Assembly: GCF_028453695.1 (NCBI RefSeq)
Contig: NC_135773.1
Coordinates: 7,688,001 to 7,752,000, forward strand
Direction: 5' to 3'
Length of the DNA: 64,000 nt
Origin: Augochlora pura
Lineage: Eukaryota; Arthropoda; Insecta; Hymenoptera; Halictidae
The position numbers were made by a program, and so were the translations under genes. Shown piece by piece: positions 33,784-45,833 of the stretch. The first letter of the stretch is position 1. Each line of letters starts with the position of its first letter. The notes below the pieces were generated by a model. It had not been told where the DNA came from. It saw only the letters and a list, made by a program, of their open reading frames with translations, and did no database searches.

Positions 33784-34873
33784 TCAAAGTTCATTCAACT
33801 TGCTTGAACTTTATATAGCATTTGGAATAAATTCATATATTATACACTTATATACCATTGTAAGTGTGTAAGAATAAGGTTATGTTGTAAGGGGTGGTTT
33901 TTCCTAGGCGCTCGAATGCAACTATTATATTATTATTATAATATTAATATATTAATATTAAAATTAATATTATTATTATAATATATATAATAATAATAAT
34001 AATGATAATAATTTAATGCATTCGAACACAATCGAATCGGCTCATTCCGCGATCGCTTTCCGCCATTCATTCGAATGTATATTTTGTGTAGCTTCGTCCG
34101 TGCTCGGCAAGAAACCAGCCAACTTTCCGCGACGAAGGGAACGACGAGGAGAGAAAGCTAACTTCCATGCCGTCGCAAACTGACTACTCCGGGTCCTGGT
34201 TCTCAGCGTGAAGTTTCCTTGGGAGGAACGTCTGACGAGCCGTTGGAAAACTGTTCATTCGTGCAGTCGGTCCGCGATACTGAAACAATCGCGTGCAAAA
34301 CGGAGCTGCGAGCGCCTTGGGAGACGCTTTCGGTTCGAGCGATACTGCACCTCTCTCTCTCTTTCTATCTCTCTCTCTATACCGAGATGTATCATCTTTC
34401 CAAGATCTCTTCCCTCGAGAGTAATTATACCAATTAAGATACATACCATTGTTCCGCGATTATGATTCGTCCCCGTTTTACGCTCGCAATTAAAACCGGA
34501 ATAAATACAGAGAAGGGCGACGATGTTTGTGAATTTAATGAGTGATGTATGAAATTCTAAAAATGTTGTTAAAATATTATTTTCTTGTATTATATATTTA
34601 TATTATATATATGTATACATTTTGTATTAATTTTTTTGTACTGGTAATAATATGTTTTTTGAGAGAGATGTGTACATTTGATGCATTAAATAGCAGAAAT
34701 ATAAATCAAGTGCATTGTTTATACTGTTGTGAATTATAATACGATTTTTACCGTTTTATTTGTCTTATAGTTCTTACGTAAATATGTATATACATTAAAA
34801 TCGTTAGAAGAATATTTGTATATTTTAAATCATTTTAATTTGAATGTGTATAATTCATATAAAATATATAATA
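33784..34873. other. AT-rich and unique sequence
   Basis: 33920-34010 is an AAT/ATT-type trinucleotide tract with self-complementary halves. A CT tract lies at 34351-34380. No gene recognised. Confidence 0.5.
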
Positions 34874-34920
34874 TACAGGGTGTCCCGGAAATCGTAGTAC
34901 GATATCATTTTACTTAAACT
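34874..34920 (+). mobile_element. Isolated transposon end (CAGGGTGTCCCGGAAAT)
   Basis: TA followed by CAGGGTGTCCCGGAAATCG. The same GGTGTCCCGGAAATCGTAG occurs at 56822. TA next to a CAGGGTG terminus resembles Tc1/mariner-like elements; no inverted partner is found nearby. Confidence 0.55.
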
Positions 34921-35790
34921 TTTTTTTAAAGAAATTGATCTAATCAAATTACAATAATAAATGCATGGAAAACAAAACTGAAAGCAAAGTTCTTAAAGCG
35001 TTAAGCAGAGTTCCCGTGCCGTTCCTTCGAGGCAGAAAGTCCGCAGCAAGCGCGAGGGTGTCGAAGCGGCGGCATACGGCATACGGCATCGAACAGCGAG
35101 AGAGAAAGAGAGAGAGAGAGTTCGGACGGCATCGAATTACAGAAATCCCAACACTTGACCTGGTTCGTTTCGAGCCGCGTGCCCGGCCAGAAATGAGAAA
35201 GTCAGCGTCGGCTGATGGGCCGGACAAGATAACCGTCGGGGGGGTTGGAAGGTTCCATCGATCCGTCCGTACATATACCCCACCCCTCCCGAATCCTCTG
35301 TTCCACGCGACTGCCGTCTGTATTGGAAGGAAGCGTGCAATGAAACGGATAGCGGGGCTTCTCGCGAAGACAAGTCTATTATCAGCGAAGCAGACCGGAA
35401 ATATCTCGGCGCTGCAAGCCGGCGGCGGCCTCTCGCCCGTGGCAGCGGATCCTTGAGGGGGGAGGGTGGGGGAGGGGAGAGAGCGGCCGCTTGCTACCTA
35501 CGGCAGCATTCTCTTATCTGGCCCGCGCGTGGCCTCTCCCCGGGTAAGCAGAGGCAAACGCCGCGGAATCGAAGAAGAATACGAAATTAGCGCGGTATTT
35601 CACCGTGGGGGCGGTGCACACCGCGCGCGGACCGCAAAAACCGCAACTGTTGCGTTTTCCGTAGCGGCGGCTGGTCGAATTTAAGGAGTCACCGGCTATT
35701 ATTCACCCTCCTGCTGCTCTGCTCTCTGCTCGACCCCCTTCCCGCTGCGTTTGCTTAACCAGCGATTGCGCTGTTACTGGCGCGGAGGAC

Positions 35791-35791
<1 letters not shown>
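34921..35791. other. GC-rich unique sequence
   Basis: Stop-poor frames at 34965-35456 and 35466-35684 lack domains. A GA tract lies at 35097-35120 and G-rich strings near 35455-35485. No gene recognised. Confidence 0.5.
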
Positions 35792-35845
<54 letters not shown>

Positions 35846-36012
35846 AAATAATAAAGAAATAAAAAGAAAAAGAGATTAAGGGAGACACATATATAGAAAC
35901 ATAGAAGTAAGGCGAGAGAGAGAGAGAGAGAGAGAGCGAGAAATAAAGAAGGAGAGAGAAATGAAGATAGGGAGAGAAATAAAGAGAGAGCGAAATAAAG
36001 AGAAAGAGTGAC

Positions 36013-36047
<35 letters not shown>

Positions 36048-36282
36048 AATAAAGATAGAGAGAAAGAGAGAGAAATAAAGATAGAGAGAAAGAGAGAAAT
36101 GAAGATAGGGAGAGAAATGAAGAGAGAGAGAGTGTCAGAGAGAGAGAGAGAGAGAGAGGGATGAAGAAACAGTGAAACCCAGGAGCCAGCTCGCTGACGA
36201 AATTCTCGGCGTTTTCTCTCGTGTTCGTAGAGACAGAACCGGAGAGAGTGAAAGAGTAAGAGAGAGAGAGAGAGAGAGAGAG
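35792..36282. repeat. About 490 bp of GA-rich tract, two phases
   Basis: Starts as pure (AG)n at 35792-35842, then a purine tract in which AGAGA strings alternate with GAAATAAAGA and GAAATGAAGA units to about 36160. A short unique interval follows, then (GA)n at 36258-36282. It produces a false 258-codon minus-strand frame of Ser and Leu. Confidence 0.93.
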
Positions 36283-36575
36283 AAACTGTGAGACTGAGAG
36301 AGAGGAAGAGGAAGAGGAAGGATCCTCGGAGAGAGCGGCGAGAGGCCGGAAATACAAAACAGGAACGTCAAAACGTGACTCCGAGGGGTCCCGGCGAATC
36401 CTGTCGCGGCGGCACCCGAGACACACACACACACACACACATACACACACGCCCGCCGCGAAACAATGAATAACAAATGGAAATTGAATTGCGGTTACTA
36501 AGCTGAACGCGTATCGGATTATCTTGTTCAAGACTTATGAATTATTAATAAGGCCCCGTCGTAACATTCTGCGGG

Positions 36576-36591
36576 CAGAGAAAGAGAGAGA

Positions 36592-36629
<38 letters not shown>
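36576..36629. repeat. (GA)n microsatellite
   Basis: GA run with one AAA and one GGG interruption. Confidence 0.96.
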
Positions 36630-36630
<1 letters not shown>

Positions 36631-37683
36631 GTACGAAGAAAATTGTTTTATCGGCTCCGTGATTCCAGGCGTGTACGCGCCGCGGGATCTCTCCGCCTGA
36701 CGGATACGCGCGCGAATCGGATCTCTTTAGAAACCGATGCCACCTCGATTACATTCAGGGACGCCCACCCCGGCGTCCAGTAATTTTTCAACGACGCCCG
36801 GTATAACTCGAGGAGATGAGCGACCTCCGTCTTTTTCGTTCTTTCCTTCTCTTTGCTTTCTTTCTCGGAGCGACGCCGTTCGGAAATTTTAGTGCTCGCG
36901 ATTTTTAGCGGCAGTTCGCCGCGGCGTGGGGGGAAGCATAGGTGTCGGGAAATGACCGTCGTCGCTTTTAGGGCACTTTCTTTATAGCGCACCCTATAGC
37001 ACGTATTTTAAAGCGAGTCTGTTTGAACCCCCGGACCACCCCTCGCGTCGATTCCACGCTTTTATCACTGATTCCAAATAAATTATGTGCTCTATATATA
37101 GACTTCGTTTTACAATAAAGTCGGGCTTCCAGGTCAATGGAACGCTTTTTAGATTTTCTTTTATTTAAAGATCGTTGGTTCAGGTAATACATGAACGTTG
37201 TAATATATGTCTATATTGTGATAAAAATAGTGGGAGGTCTGAATAAGTACAGTGTTTTTATTGAAATAAAGAAATTAGCTTTAAGTAGGTTTTAAGTTAG
37301 ACTGTTTTTAAACGAATGAATTTCTTTGTTAAATAAATATAAATTTTACCGTCACCGTTTATAAAGTGCGTGCTAATAAAGAAATCGTTACGAAGTTATT
37401 AAAACATTTCTGTGTGCGTGTAAATGGTAAACTGTATTGTTGAAAAATATTTTATTTGGTCAAGTACGAGTCATGCTATTATCTCGTTGTGATATTAGTA
37501 TAAAATTAATTTGATGCATGCCAAAAATTTAATATGCCTCTTTGAAAGTAATCAAAATAATAAAATCCCCTCGCAACGTCCTGCATCGTAGCTACCAAAT
37601 CCTGACGCGATCTGAATTGCAGATACGCTTCGTTAACCCGTTCTCGATTTAAAGACGTCCTCGAGAAACCATCGCGGCCGGAA

Positions 37684-37684
37684 C

Positions 37685-37726
<42 letters not shown>
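37684..37726. repeat. (GA)n microsatellite
   Basis: About 20 GA dinucleotides after a short imperfect start. Confidence 0.96.
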
Positions 37727-37727
<1 letters not shown>

Positions 37728-39009
37728 TACCATCTTTTCAAATACAATCTATCTAATTACCGTCGGAGCCACTTCATACAGGGCCGAATTAAACATCGGA
37801 AAGTCCTCGAATAATTAACGATCCTTTAATTCCGGCGATCAGAGAGAGAGGGAGGGAAGGGGAGGGAGGGAGAGAGAGAGAGAGCTCCCGGCAGTGTAAC
37901 GCCGTGGGAATGAAATATGCAAGACACGTCTCCGGAATTATAATTCCAATATCCTCCGCATGATCTACGAATAGAATTAATTAGACGAGAGGAAGACCGT
38001 TCCACAAATGAATCTCCCGGACAGTTTGAAAAATATTGAATGGTCCTGGAAGAGGCTGAGGAGGAGGACTGAGGAGGAGAAGAAGTGCACTTAAAATTCT
38101 AATTGAATTCTCTCGACGCGGAGCGTTTCCCCGAGAGGACGCGAAGCGATTGGCATGTATAGATACGTATCAATTCCGCAATTAGCTTGATTACGTCCGG
38201 GACCGGTCGGAGCATCGGAATGATCAGAATTTCCTGGTTGCAAGGTAGGAGAGCAAGGCTTGGCCACGGTCGAAGTCAGCCGCGTCGAAAAACTGCATCG
38301 TGGCTGTCCTCCTGGCTCTCTCCTCGTGGCTCCTAAACCGCGGCTATTGTCCTCGCGACGACAGAAGTTGCCGGGCCTGTGCTAAGCGCTTTCGTCACGT
38401 GCCGGCCGCGCCGGCCTGACCATTCCCACGGCCGCAGCCACGACAATTGTAATTAATGATGCTAAATTAGATCCGAGAGTTGAACTTCTTTCGAAAGCCT
38501 CTTAATGGTACCCGGGGCAGACGGGTATTATCGTGCCGTGGTTAAGCCCATTACTGCGACGCGTCAAATCGCCGGCCCGTTCCCCGGCGCTGTCGTTTCC
38601 GTTCGAATTGTCCTATTAAGTTGAACGATAGATAATGGACCCGGTGCGCTTCTATCGCGTGCTCGGCGCAACTGGGTCACCGTTGCTCGCCGCTATCGAG
38701 TACGCTACAGGCGCGGCGAAGTCTCTCGCTAGGTGAGAGAGACCCCTTCCCGGGTTTAACGTTTTAAAGTCCGCCGCGCTGTCCTCTCCGCCTTGCAATT
38801 CGGCGCGGCTCGGACCGCGAAATAGCGCCTCGAGGATTCTCTACGTTTTCGGGGCAGCTCGACCGAAAAACCCGAGGGAGTTTATAGAATTCTAGTGTTT
38901 TATTCGTTTATATGTACATTTTGATGCGATCTTGTTCCAAGCTGGGGGTTTGGTTTGCAAGATGTCTTGGATGTCCTGCGAACGGTCTAAAAACGTCTAT
39001 GGTATGGTC

Positions 39010-39266
39010 GAGACGTATTTAAGACCTATTTAAGACGTCTTCTTGACGTATTCAAAACGTATTTAAGACGACTTCTTGACCTATTCGAGACGTATTTAAG
39101 ACCTATTTAACACGTCATCTCGACGTATTGAAAACGTATTTAAGACACCTTCTTGACGTATTCGAGACGTATTTAAAACCTATTTAAGACGTCATCTCGA
39201 CGTATTGAAAACGTATTTAAGACGACTTCTTGACGTACTCGAGACGTATTTAAGACGTCTTCGACG
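39010..39266. repeat. 77-bp higher-order repeat of GACGTATTTAAGAC units
   Basis: Units at 39010, 39087 and 39164 are exactly 77 bp, plus a partial unit at 39241. Within each, the motif GACGTATTTAAGAC and variants recur about every 15-17 bp. The first half of each unit repeats as GACGTMWTCTYGACGTATTS-like strings. Confidence 0.95.
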
Positions 39267-41021
39267 ATTTTTGAGTCACGGTGGTCGCGCCGCGTCGTTC
39301 AACGAGCAGATGAACGGCACCGTTTTATTGATCACACGTCGAGGGAAACAATAACTGTGTGTCCCGGCAATTAGCGAACTTTCTCCGCGCCTGGAACCGC
39401 AACGCGCCCGTTCACGGAGTTTCCGCATTGTTCCGCCGCGAATCATTAGTCAAATCGTTCGCCGGGCTTAGGGGCCTTGTGTCTCGTGATCCTCGAATTT
39501 GCGGCGGAGATATGAACCGTGAATATTTTCTTAACGTGCGCGTCATTCAGGAACTGTACATCAATTTGCAAGATCGTTTACAGGTGATCCTCGAAGAGAG
39601 GTTATGGCAGATTGCGCGGCTTGCGGTCGAAGCTCTGGGGAATGTATGGAAAATTAAGGGATTATGGTGCTAACATTTTTCTAACATTTGCCGCGTTGTT
39701 TTCATGTTAGTTGCAATTGGTAAAAGTTTATCGATTTTAATCAATTTTGTTGATATATTTTTATGTTTCTGTGTTTCTATATTTTTATGTTTTTGTGGTT
39801 CTATGTTTCTGTATATCTATATTTCTATACTTTTATACTTTCGACAAGTCTATTATTCGAACAATGATCATTATTAATTATCAACGAATATTTTATTAAT
39901 TATTACCATATATCATCAACCCCTTATCCTAATATTATTAACCCGAGAACGATATTTCTCAATCAATTTTTCATCTAGATTCATACCTAAATTTCACCTA
40001 ATTTTCCAAAGAATGGTACCTTGACATAACCAACCTCGAATCGCCAACCCTTTCATCGCGACTTGTTCAACAGAACCGCACCAAAGATCCCACCGGCATA
40101 ATCAAATTTCCCAAGATCGTCCACCTAACTCGCGCGACCATAATCGCGCAAGAATCCCCGGCCAACGCTTCGGCAAGTTAGCCGCGAGAAGGTGTCGCAC
40201 AGGTCGTCTGGCCCCGATTAGGATCGGCCACGCGTGCACGCGCATACGTAGAGCCGGCTCGTCGCGTCGCGTCGCGCGGAATCAGCGTCGCGAAACCGGC
40301 GCGCGAGGCCACCGCCGCGAAATGTTCGATTCACTTAAACGCTCTGGGGGCTCGCGTAAATACGCGACGGAGCAGAATGCCAAATAGAGGCGGCCGCGTA
40401 GCCGGGGCGCGCGCGTGCGCGTGCATACAAATTCCGCGCGCCGTCGCTTCGTAATTACTGGCCGAGGTAAACGCCGAGGCGAAGGCGATCTTCGCGCTTC
40501 GCTCGGCTTCGGCTTCGGCTTCTACGCGCGTACAGAGGTCCGCGCTGATTTCGGTCGCTCGAACGAAACTCCGCTCCGACTCCGCGCGACGCATCTTGTT
40601 TTCTTTCAAACGAATTCGTTATCAATTTGTTTTCCCGTCCTACGTCACAGCGAGACCCGGGCCTCCCTCTCCGCCTCACCGGTAGCCAATCCGCGTTCGA
40701 GCGTTCTTTCGGGGAAATTATAAAAAGAGTAGAAAACTCGCAATTTCTAGTATTCCGAGTTCAACAAGTATTCATCATCGCTCGTATAACGGCAACAAGT
40801 GTTCCTGATCGTCGCATCATCGCTCGACGAATCAACGTATCTTCAACATCGTCTCTCATCCAGCCAGAGTCGCGTTAGATGCATCCAGCTTCCACCTTAG
40901 ACCATCGAACTTAGACTATATTTATATAGCACCTCAAGTTCAGTCTTCAAGGTCCGGACACGCAACGCAACGATCAACTCGTATTAAGATCCTCTATCAT
41001 GATACGGAAGCAAACACAGAC
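39267..41021. other. Unique sequence, no gene seen
   Basis: A 104-codon frame at 39359-39673 has no recognisable domain. 39757-39840 is a T-rich repeat of TTTCTATGTT-like units. 40200-40720 is CpG-rich with a CTTCGG repeat near 40500-40521. Confidence 0.5.
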
Positions 41022-41214
41022 CGATCCATTAAAAAAAATGAAGGTGACCTTCAAATGTCCGAAGTGCCTCCACCTGCAAAAAAAACTATTATCGCCACCG
41101 GATGTCACCCTTCGTACTGTGCAATTTTGTTTCAGCAAATATTTCTGTGAAACTTATAGTTTCAAAGATATTTGAGGTGGCAATAGCCTGCGAATTCGGC
41201 CCCACCCTGTATAG
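41022..41214. mobile_element. Possible transposon remnant ending CACCCTGTATA
   Basis: Unlike its surroundings, this block has A-runs, a TTTCAGCAAATATTTCTGTG string and ends GGCCCCACCCTGTATA. The end is the inverse of a TATACAGGGTG terminus such as the one at 34874. No left end is seen. Confidence 0.42.
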
Positions 41215-42629
41215 CTGACGTGGCGCTCAACGTGTTGATCTCCATCCGAGCAATCGCATGGACCTGCAAGAGACCGAGCCTCGCGCTGGTGAGCCCGCCT
41301 CCTCGTGACCCCCATTGGCAACGTCGCGCCTCCAAATACCCGAAAGGATGACTACAGGCGCGACGGCTAAGTGGGTCGCTTCCCTCTCTGGGACGATCTT
41401 CTCCTCGGACGATCCTTAACGGGTGACAGGTGGGGGTTTTCCCTGCCTAACGCGCACACGTTCCAGGTGTCTCCTATCAGTGGTTTATCGCCCGAACATC
41501 GCCGGCATAGGCTAACTTGTAGCCTGGTCCGAATGAGCTAGCGCTTGCGCTCAATATAAAGCTCCTGGTCACATTAATACCCTCCCCGCGGAGATCCTCC
41601 GCGAAGCGTTCGCCAGACCTCCAGCGTGATTAAACTGTGCTCCCGGTGTTTTGGCAGATCTTCAAGTGTCTGTCGTAGCACGCTCGCCAGTCGTAAGCGG
41701 AAAACGCACGGACGCGCCGCACGAAAGACGCTTTGGCTCTCTGTCCGGTCTGGCAGCGCTCGCTCGCTCGCTTGCTCGCTTGCTCGCGCGACTCTCAATG
41801 AATTTGATTCCGTTAAGATGTTTGCCGAGCCGGCGAACCTTGCCAGAAGCGAGGCGCGCGCAGTGTTAATCGCGCGACGGAGCACACGGCCGAGGAATTT
41901 CATTAATTGATTGTGAGAGAAATAGTTGCTCGGCCTCTAACGGTGTGTTCGTCGGCGCGCACGCTCGCTTGCTCGTTCTCTTCTCTTCTCTTCTCTTCGA
42001 CTCGACTCGACTCGCTCGAGGTACATACTAGTTTTCCAGGTACAGCGAAAGCGCGCGACGGAATACGTAATGCCCGGCCGTGTCCGATGAATCGTATTAA
42101 ACGGGACATTAGAATTTAATTCATAGCAGCTGCAAATCGGACGGTGTCGTGTCCGTTCATTACCGTGTGTTGTGTACCCTGTTCTTTTTTTTTCCGCCCG
42201 GGCCCTTTTAATCAGCCGCTCCCGTCGCGCTGGCGGAGTTCCCTCTCACAGGGAATCGCTTAGCATAATTAACGCGACGTGTTCCAATGAAATCCGCCGG
42301 ACGAATTTTCGCGAGCCGCGTGTCCATGTTTTCGTGGCACCGACGACGCGCTGATTCCGCGGATGGAAGCGCGTATCTTCCGCGAACCGGCGCACAGTGG
42401 TCCGGATCGACGTAAGGTGTGCGATTGTCTCATAACCTCTTCGTTCGCAAAAGAGTAAATATAAACGCGAAACTTGGATTGATCAATGAAATAATGTCAG
42501 ATTTTATAAATTATCGTAATTATAACTGTTACTGCACAAGTTACAAAATTCAATTTTATATGCATAAAAAATATTCTGTTACAGAAAATTGAAGTGATAT
42601 ATGTCGGGGAAGTTATTTCAGAATTACAT
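41215..42629. other. GC-rich unique sequence with short tandem motifs
   Basis: 41215-41580 is GC-rich unique DNA with no ORF of note. 41756-41786 repeats CTCG/CTTG. 41979-42016 is (TCTCT)n followed by (CTCGA)n. No gene recognised. Confidence 0.5.
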
Positions 42630-42923
42630 TTAACCCTTTGCACTCTGGTGACTCTGAGGCACCACGGAAATTGTTACATCACGTTCCGAAATAATATTTC
42701 AATTATAAAAACTTACATTTGAAAAGTTATTAAAAGTGTAATTGCTTTTGTACGCGTTACAAAATTCAATTTCAATCGAACATAACCTCTTCACCATATA
42801 AAATGGAAATGTCACGTGTCGGAAATGTTACTTTAGAATTACAGTTACAATCGCGTCGAGTGCAAAGGGTTAAAATGGCTCCGAGTGCAAAGGGTTAAAA
42901 TGGCTCCGAATGCAAAGGGTTAG
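42630..42923. mobile_element. piggyBac-like MITE, family B, with tandem 3' end
   Basis: The body runs 42630-42873 in reverse family orientation: TTAACCCTTTGCACTCTGG, then GACTCTGAGGCACCAC, ending GTCGAGTGCAAAGGGTTAA. The terminal 25 bp is then repeated twice more, each as GGCTCCGAGTGCAAAGGGTTA, so three right termini lie in tandem at 42870, 42895 and 42920. Confidence 0.85.
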
Positions 42924-43597
42924 ACCATCGTTTCTATTACAAAATTGTATTAAATCGTGCGAACATTTCTATTTTTGAGGTTGGTAGACATTTAGGTAGT
43001 AATATATGTTTAATAGAGATCGATACGTGAAGGTTCATTTTTTTGGTAAAATGTCGCACCTCGCGCTAATCCGCGTCTTCCGCGGCGAATCACAGTCGAA
43101 CGCAATGCTTTTTCCACCGTGGCGCGCGCGGGCACGGTTTCACCGCGGGCCGCCGGTAAATTCCCTAAAAATTCGCGTTCCAAAATATCGGCGCTCCTTG
43201 GTAAAATTGAAATTGGAAATTCGGTGGGCCGCTGGAAATTGAAACACAGAGAGCCAAATAGCGTCCATCGCGGAGATGAAATCGCGGCGACCCGTTAATG
43301 GCCCGAAAAATATAGGTTCATATAGAATATGGACGGTGGCGCTCCATTCCCCCCTCCCCGCCCCCTCGGGGAACGAATCGGCGGGCGCGCGGGTGGAGGA
43401 GGGGCGACGAAAATACGGGGAAAAAAGGCGGGAGGAATCGGTGGTCGACAACAGGCCGCGGACGCCGTTTAGTTTCAATAACGAGGCGGACAGATTGCGA
43501 TCTTATCAGGCCGGGGCATATTTTATTCGTTCGACGAGAGACACGGTCCATTGGTAAACGCCGAGGCGCGGACCGTTGTTCGCGATCCACCTCGCGC
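42924..43597. other. Unique sequence, no gene seen
   Basis: CpG-rich from about 43050. Frames on both strands at 43140-43560 show no domain. Confidence 0.5.
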
Positions 43598-44033
43598 TTA
43601 ACCATTTTGCTACGGAAGCGACTTACTGAGCAGTTGACGTCGAGGTATGGAATGATTTCTTGTTCTCGAAATTTTAATATGATAAGTATCGTATTCAGTA
43701 ACATCACTTTGATTTCTAAAATATAAAAGTTTCTAGTCGCAATCTATTTTTTTAAATATTACAGTCAAAAAAATAAATAAATAGTCAAATAAAAGTATAT
43801 ATATATTGTATGAACGTATATATACGCTCTTCGTATATTTATTTTATTTACTATACTTATTATATTAATATGTTATTATATCTATTATTTTTTTAAATAT
43901 TATAGTCAACTATTTGTTGATTACCAAAACATGAACGTATGTATAGATATATACATATATATCTTATTATACAAATCGTCATTCTTCGAGGGGCGTATTC
44001 ATTATACACGTCCGTCGGAGCGAAAGGGTTAAT
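43598..44033. mobile_element. Possible diverged TTAA element
   Basis: TTAACCATTTTGCTACGG on the left and, reversed, TTAACCCTTTCGCTCCGACGG on the right form a weak inverted pair. The interior is AT-rich and holds a duplication at 43741-43960. It could also be two unrelated ends. Confidence 0.35.
43741..43960. repeat. Diverged duplication of about 141-bp period
   Basis: TTTTTTTAAATATTACAGTC (43748) and TTTTTTTAAATATTATAGTC (43889) are each followed by a block containing ATGAACGTAT, near 43812 and 43931. Confidence 0.7.
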
Positions 44034-44755
44034 GCGCGAGGATCTGTAGAGCGACGCCCGGCTATCTCGGTTATAATTAAATCCGCGGCGATCGAACCGG
44101 TGGGAAGAGGCGACGGTATCGCGTTGCGAATCCGAATCCCGTTGATATTTCATATCCGTTCGGCACGCGCAAATATTGCACGCGAAGAGCGCGCGCAAAC
44201 ATCGACTGCCGCGCGCGCCGCGCCGCGCCGCGCACACACCGATTCCGGTACATATATAGCTCCGCCGATTAGGGTGGCGAAGGGGGGGGGGGGGGGAGTG
44301 AATAACTTCGCAGAAAAATACGGGCACCGCTCGATAACGTTTAAGCGGATAATGCGCTCGCGTACCGTAGAGTATTTTACATTGTTTTCACCGTGAATCA
44401 CCGTGACACGGTACGGCGCTTGTTTGCCCGACGCGTCCCCGGCCGAACGATTAGCCCCCGTCGATTGGCCTGTCGCGCGATCACGGCGTGACGGACTCGA
44501 GTAACTTAACGGCACCCACCTCGTCACGGTTTATTATGCTTCCGCGAACGGCTCTGCGAGATTTTCATTATCGTGGGAGACGGGGTGAAGGGTTTGCATA
44601 ACTCTTGGAAGGCGACAAGGTTTTTTTAGACTGGGCTGAAGGATTTTCGGGTTTTGGAGGTTATGTCAGGGTTGGATATTTTAATATTGTGGTATATTAT
44701 GTTACGTTATTTTAAGGTTATATTATATTGTATTATAGAATATAATTCTATATAA
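44034..44755. other. CpG-rich unique sequence
   Basis: A run of 15 G lies at 44282-44296 and a CCGCG-rich string near 44213-44233. Open frames on both strands lack domains. Confidence 0.5.
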
Positions 44756-44851
44756 TATATATCGTAATATTAATATAATAATAATATTAATATTATTAAT
44801 CAATATATATCATAATATTAATATAATAATAATATTAATATATAATAATAT
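44756..44851. repeat. 48-bp AT-rich tandem duplication
   Basis: Copies start TATATATCRTAATATTAATA at 44756 and 44804; nearly identical for about 38 bp. Confidence 0.9.
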
Positions 44852-44986
44852 ATAATATAAAATTTTTATCACTATTGGCGTTAAATAAAAATCGTAATTA
44901 ATTGCAGCAGCGACAGATGCCCTTTGCTCTTTGCATCGATTAATTTATTGGTCTCCTTATCTATCATTAAAATTGGATATCAGACT

Positions 44987-45048
44987 TTAATTTTAATTTT
45001 AAAAAAATTAATTTAATTTTTAATTTTTAATTTTAATTTTTCAATTTT
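44987..45048. repeat. TTTTAAT low-complexity tract
   Basis: Short strings of TTTTAAT and TTTAATTT repeat over about 60 bp. Confidence 0.8.
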
Positions 45049-45634
45049 ATGCTCAAGTAATGACTATAGACGTCTTTTCGACGCCGAACAGTACGCATTA
45101 TCCAGTATTATAACAATAGTAGTAGCGTAAGATTCAGCGCGGCTTTAATGTCGTTGTTGTCAAGCGTCGCCGCAGAATTTTATTATCATAAAGCGACGCG
45201 CAATGTGATTCTTATATATGAACTGCTCCGTAGCTTCTTTGTAATTCAAATGGGGGGTAACGTCGGCGAGTGGATAATGGTAATGAATTGTAATAGAATG
45301 ACGAGGCAAGGCAGAGTGAATCACGAAATTATGTTGCCTCGCGGAACGGAGGTCGGTATTTAACTTGTTAATTCAGGAAGAAATCTTCGTAATTCAATTG
45401 ATATGGTAAAACGACCGAACTAGTCATACTACAAACGAAGTGTCGGCCATTTCTTTGGCCGAACGTGTCATTCCTTTGTACCGAACACCTTCATCGTTAA
45501 TACATGATATCGGTAACAAAAAAGACAAAGGACCTTGGAAAAGACTCGGGTAAATTCTACATAAAACATAAATGAAAATTTACCAGCTGAAATATTGTAA
45601 TTATTCTCGCAATGGCATCGTTAGTTATTTAAAG
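45049..45634. other. Unique sequence, no gene seen
   Basis: A 71-codon frame at 45148-45363 lacks a recognisable domain. Confidence 0.5.
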
Positions 45635-45833
45635 TGCAAAGGGTTAAATGTAAACCTTATTATTGGAAAAATTATATTCGAAGGAAATAGAATAATTTTC
45701 GTGGTGCCTCAGAGTCACCGCTCGACTGCAAAGGGTTAAATGTAAACCTTATTATTGCAAAAATTATATTCGAAAGAAATAGAATAATTTTCGTGGTGCC
45801 TTAGAGTCACCGCTCGTGCGCAAAGGGTTAATG
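45635..45833. mobile_element. Tandem family B right ends, 92-bp period
   Basis: GCAAAGGGTTAAATGTAAACC starts two 92-bp units at 45635 and 45727, each ending GGTGCCTCAGAGTCACCGCT or a close variant, with a third terminus at 45819-45829. No left end is present. The terminus plus about 75 bp of subterminal DNA was duplicated as a unit. Confidence 0.83.

Larger units (their letters stand above)
36283..39009. other. Unique sequence with simple repeats; possible regulatory DNA
   Basis: (AC)n at 36421-36452, (GA)n at 36576-36629 and 37684-37726, GGGA/GA at 37842-37883. 37740-38760 is unique and balanced in GC, with CTAATTACC, TAATTAATGATGC and similar homeodomain-type strings. No gene recognised. 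Confidence 0.5.

Noticed and set aside
35755..36531. 258-codon minus-strand open frame
   Set aside because: It is the translation of a GA-rich tract into Ser-Leu runs; no non-repetitive protein segment.
39359..39673. 104-codon frame
   Set aside because: Plausible composition, but no recognisable domain and no neighbouring exons or start context.
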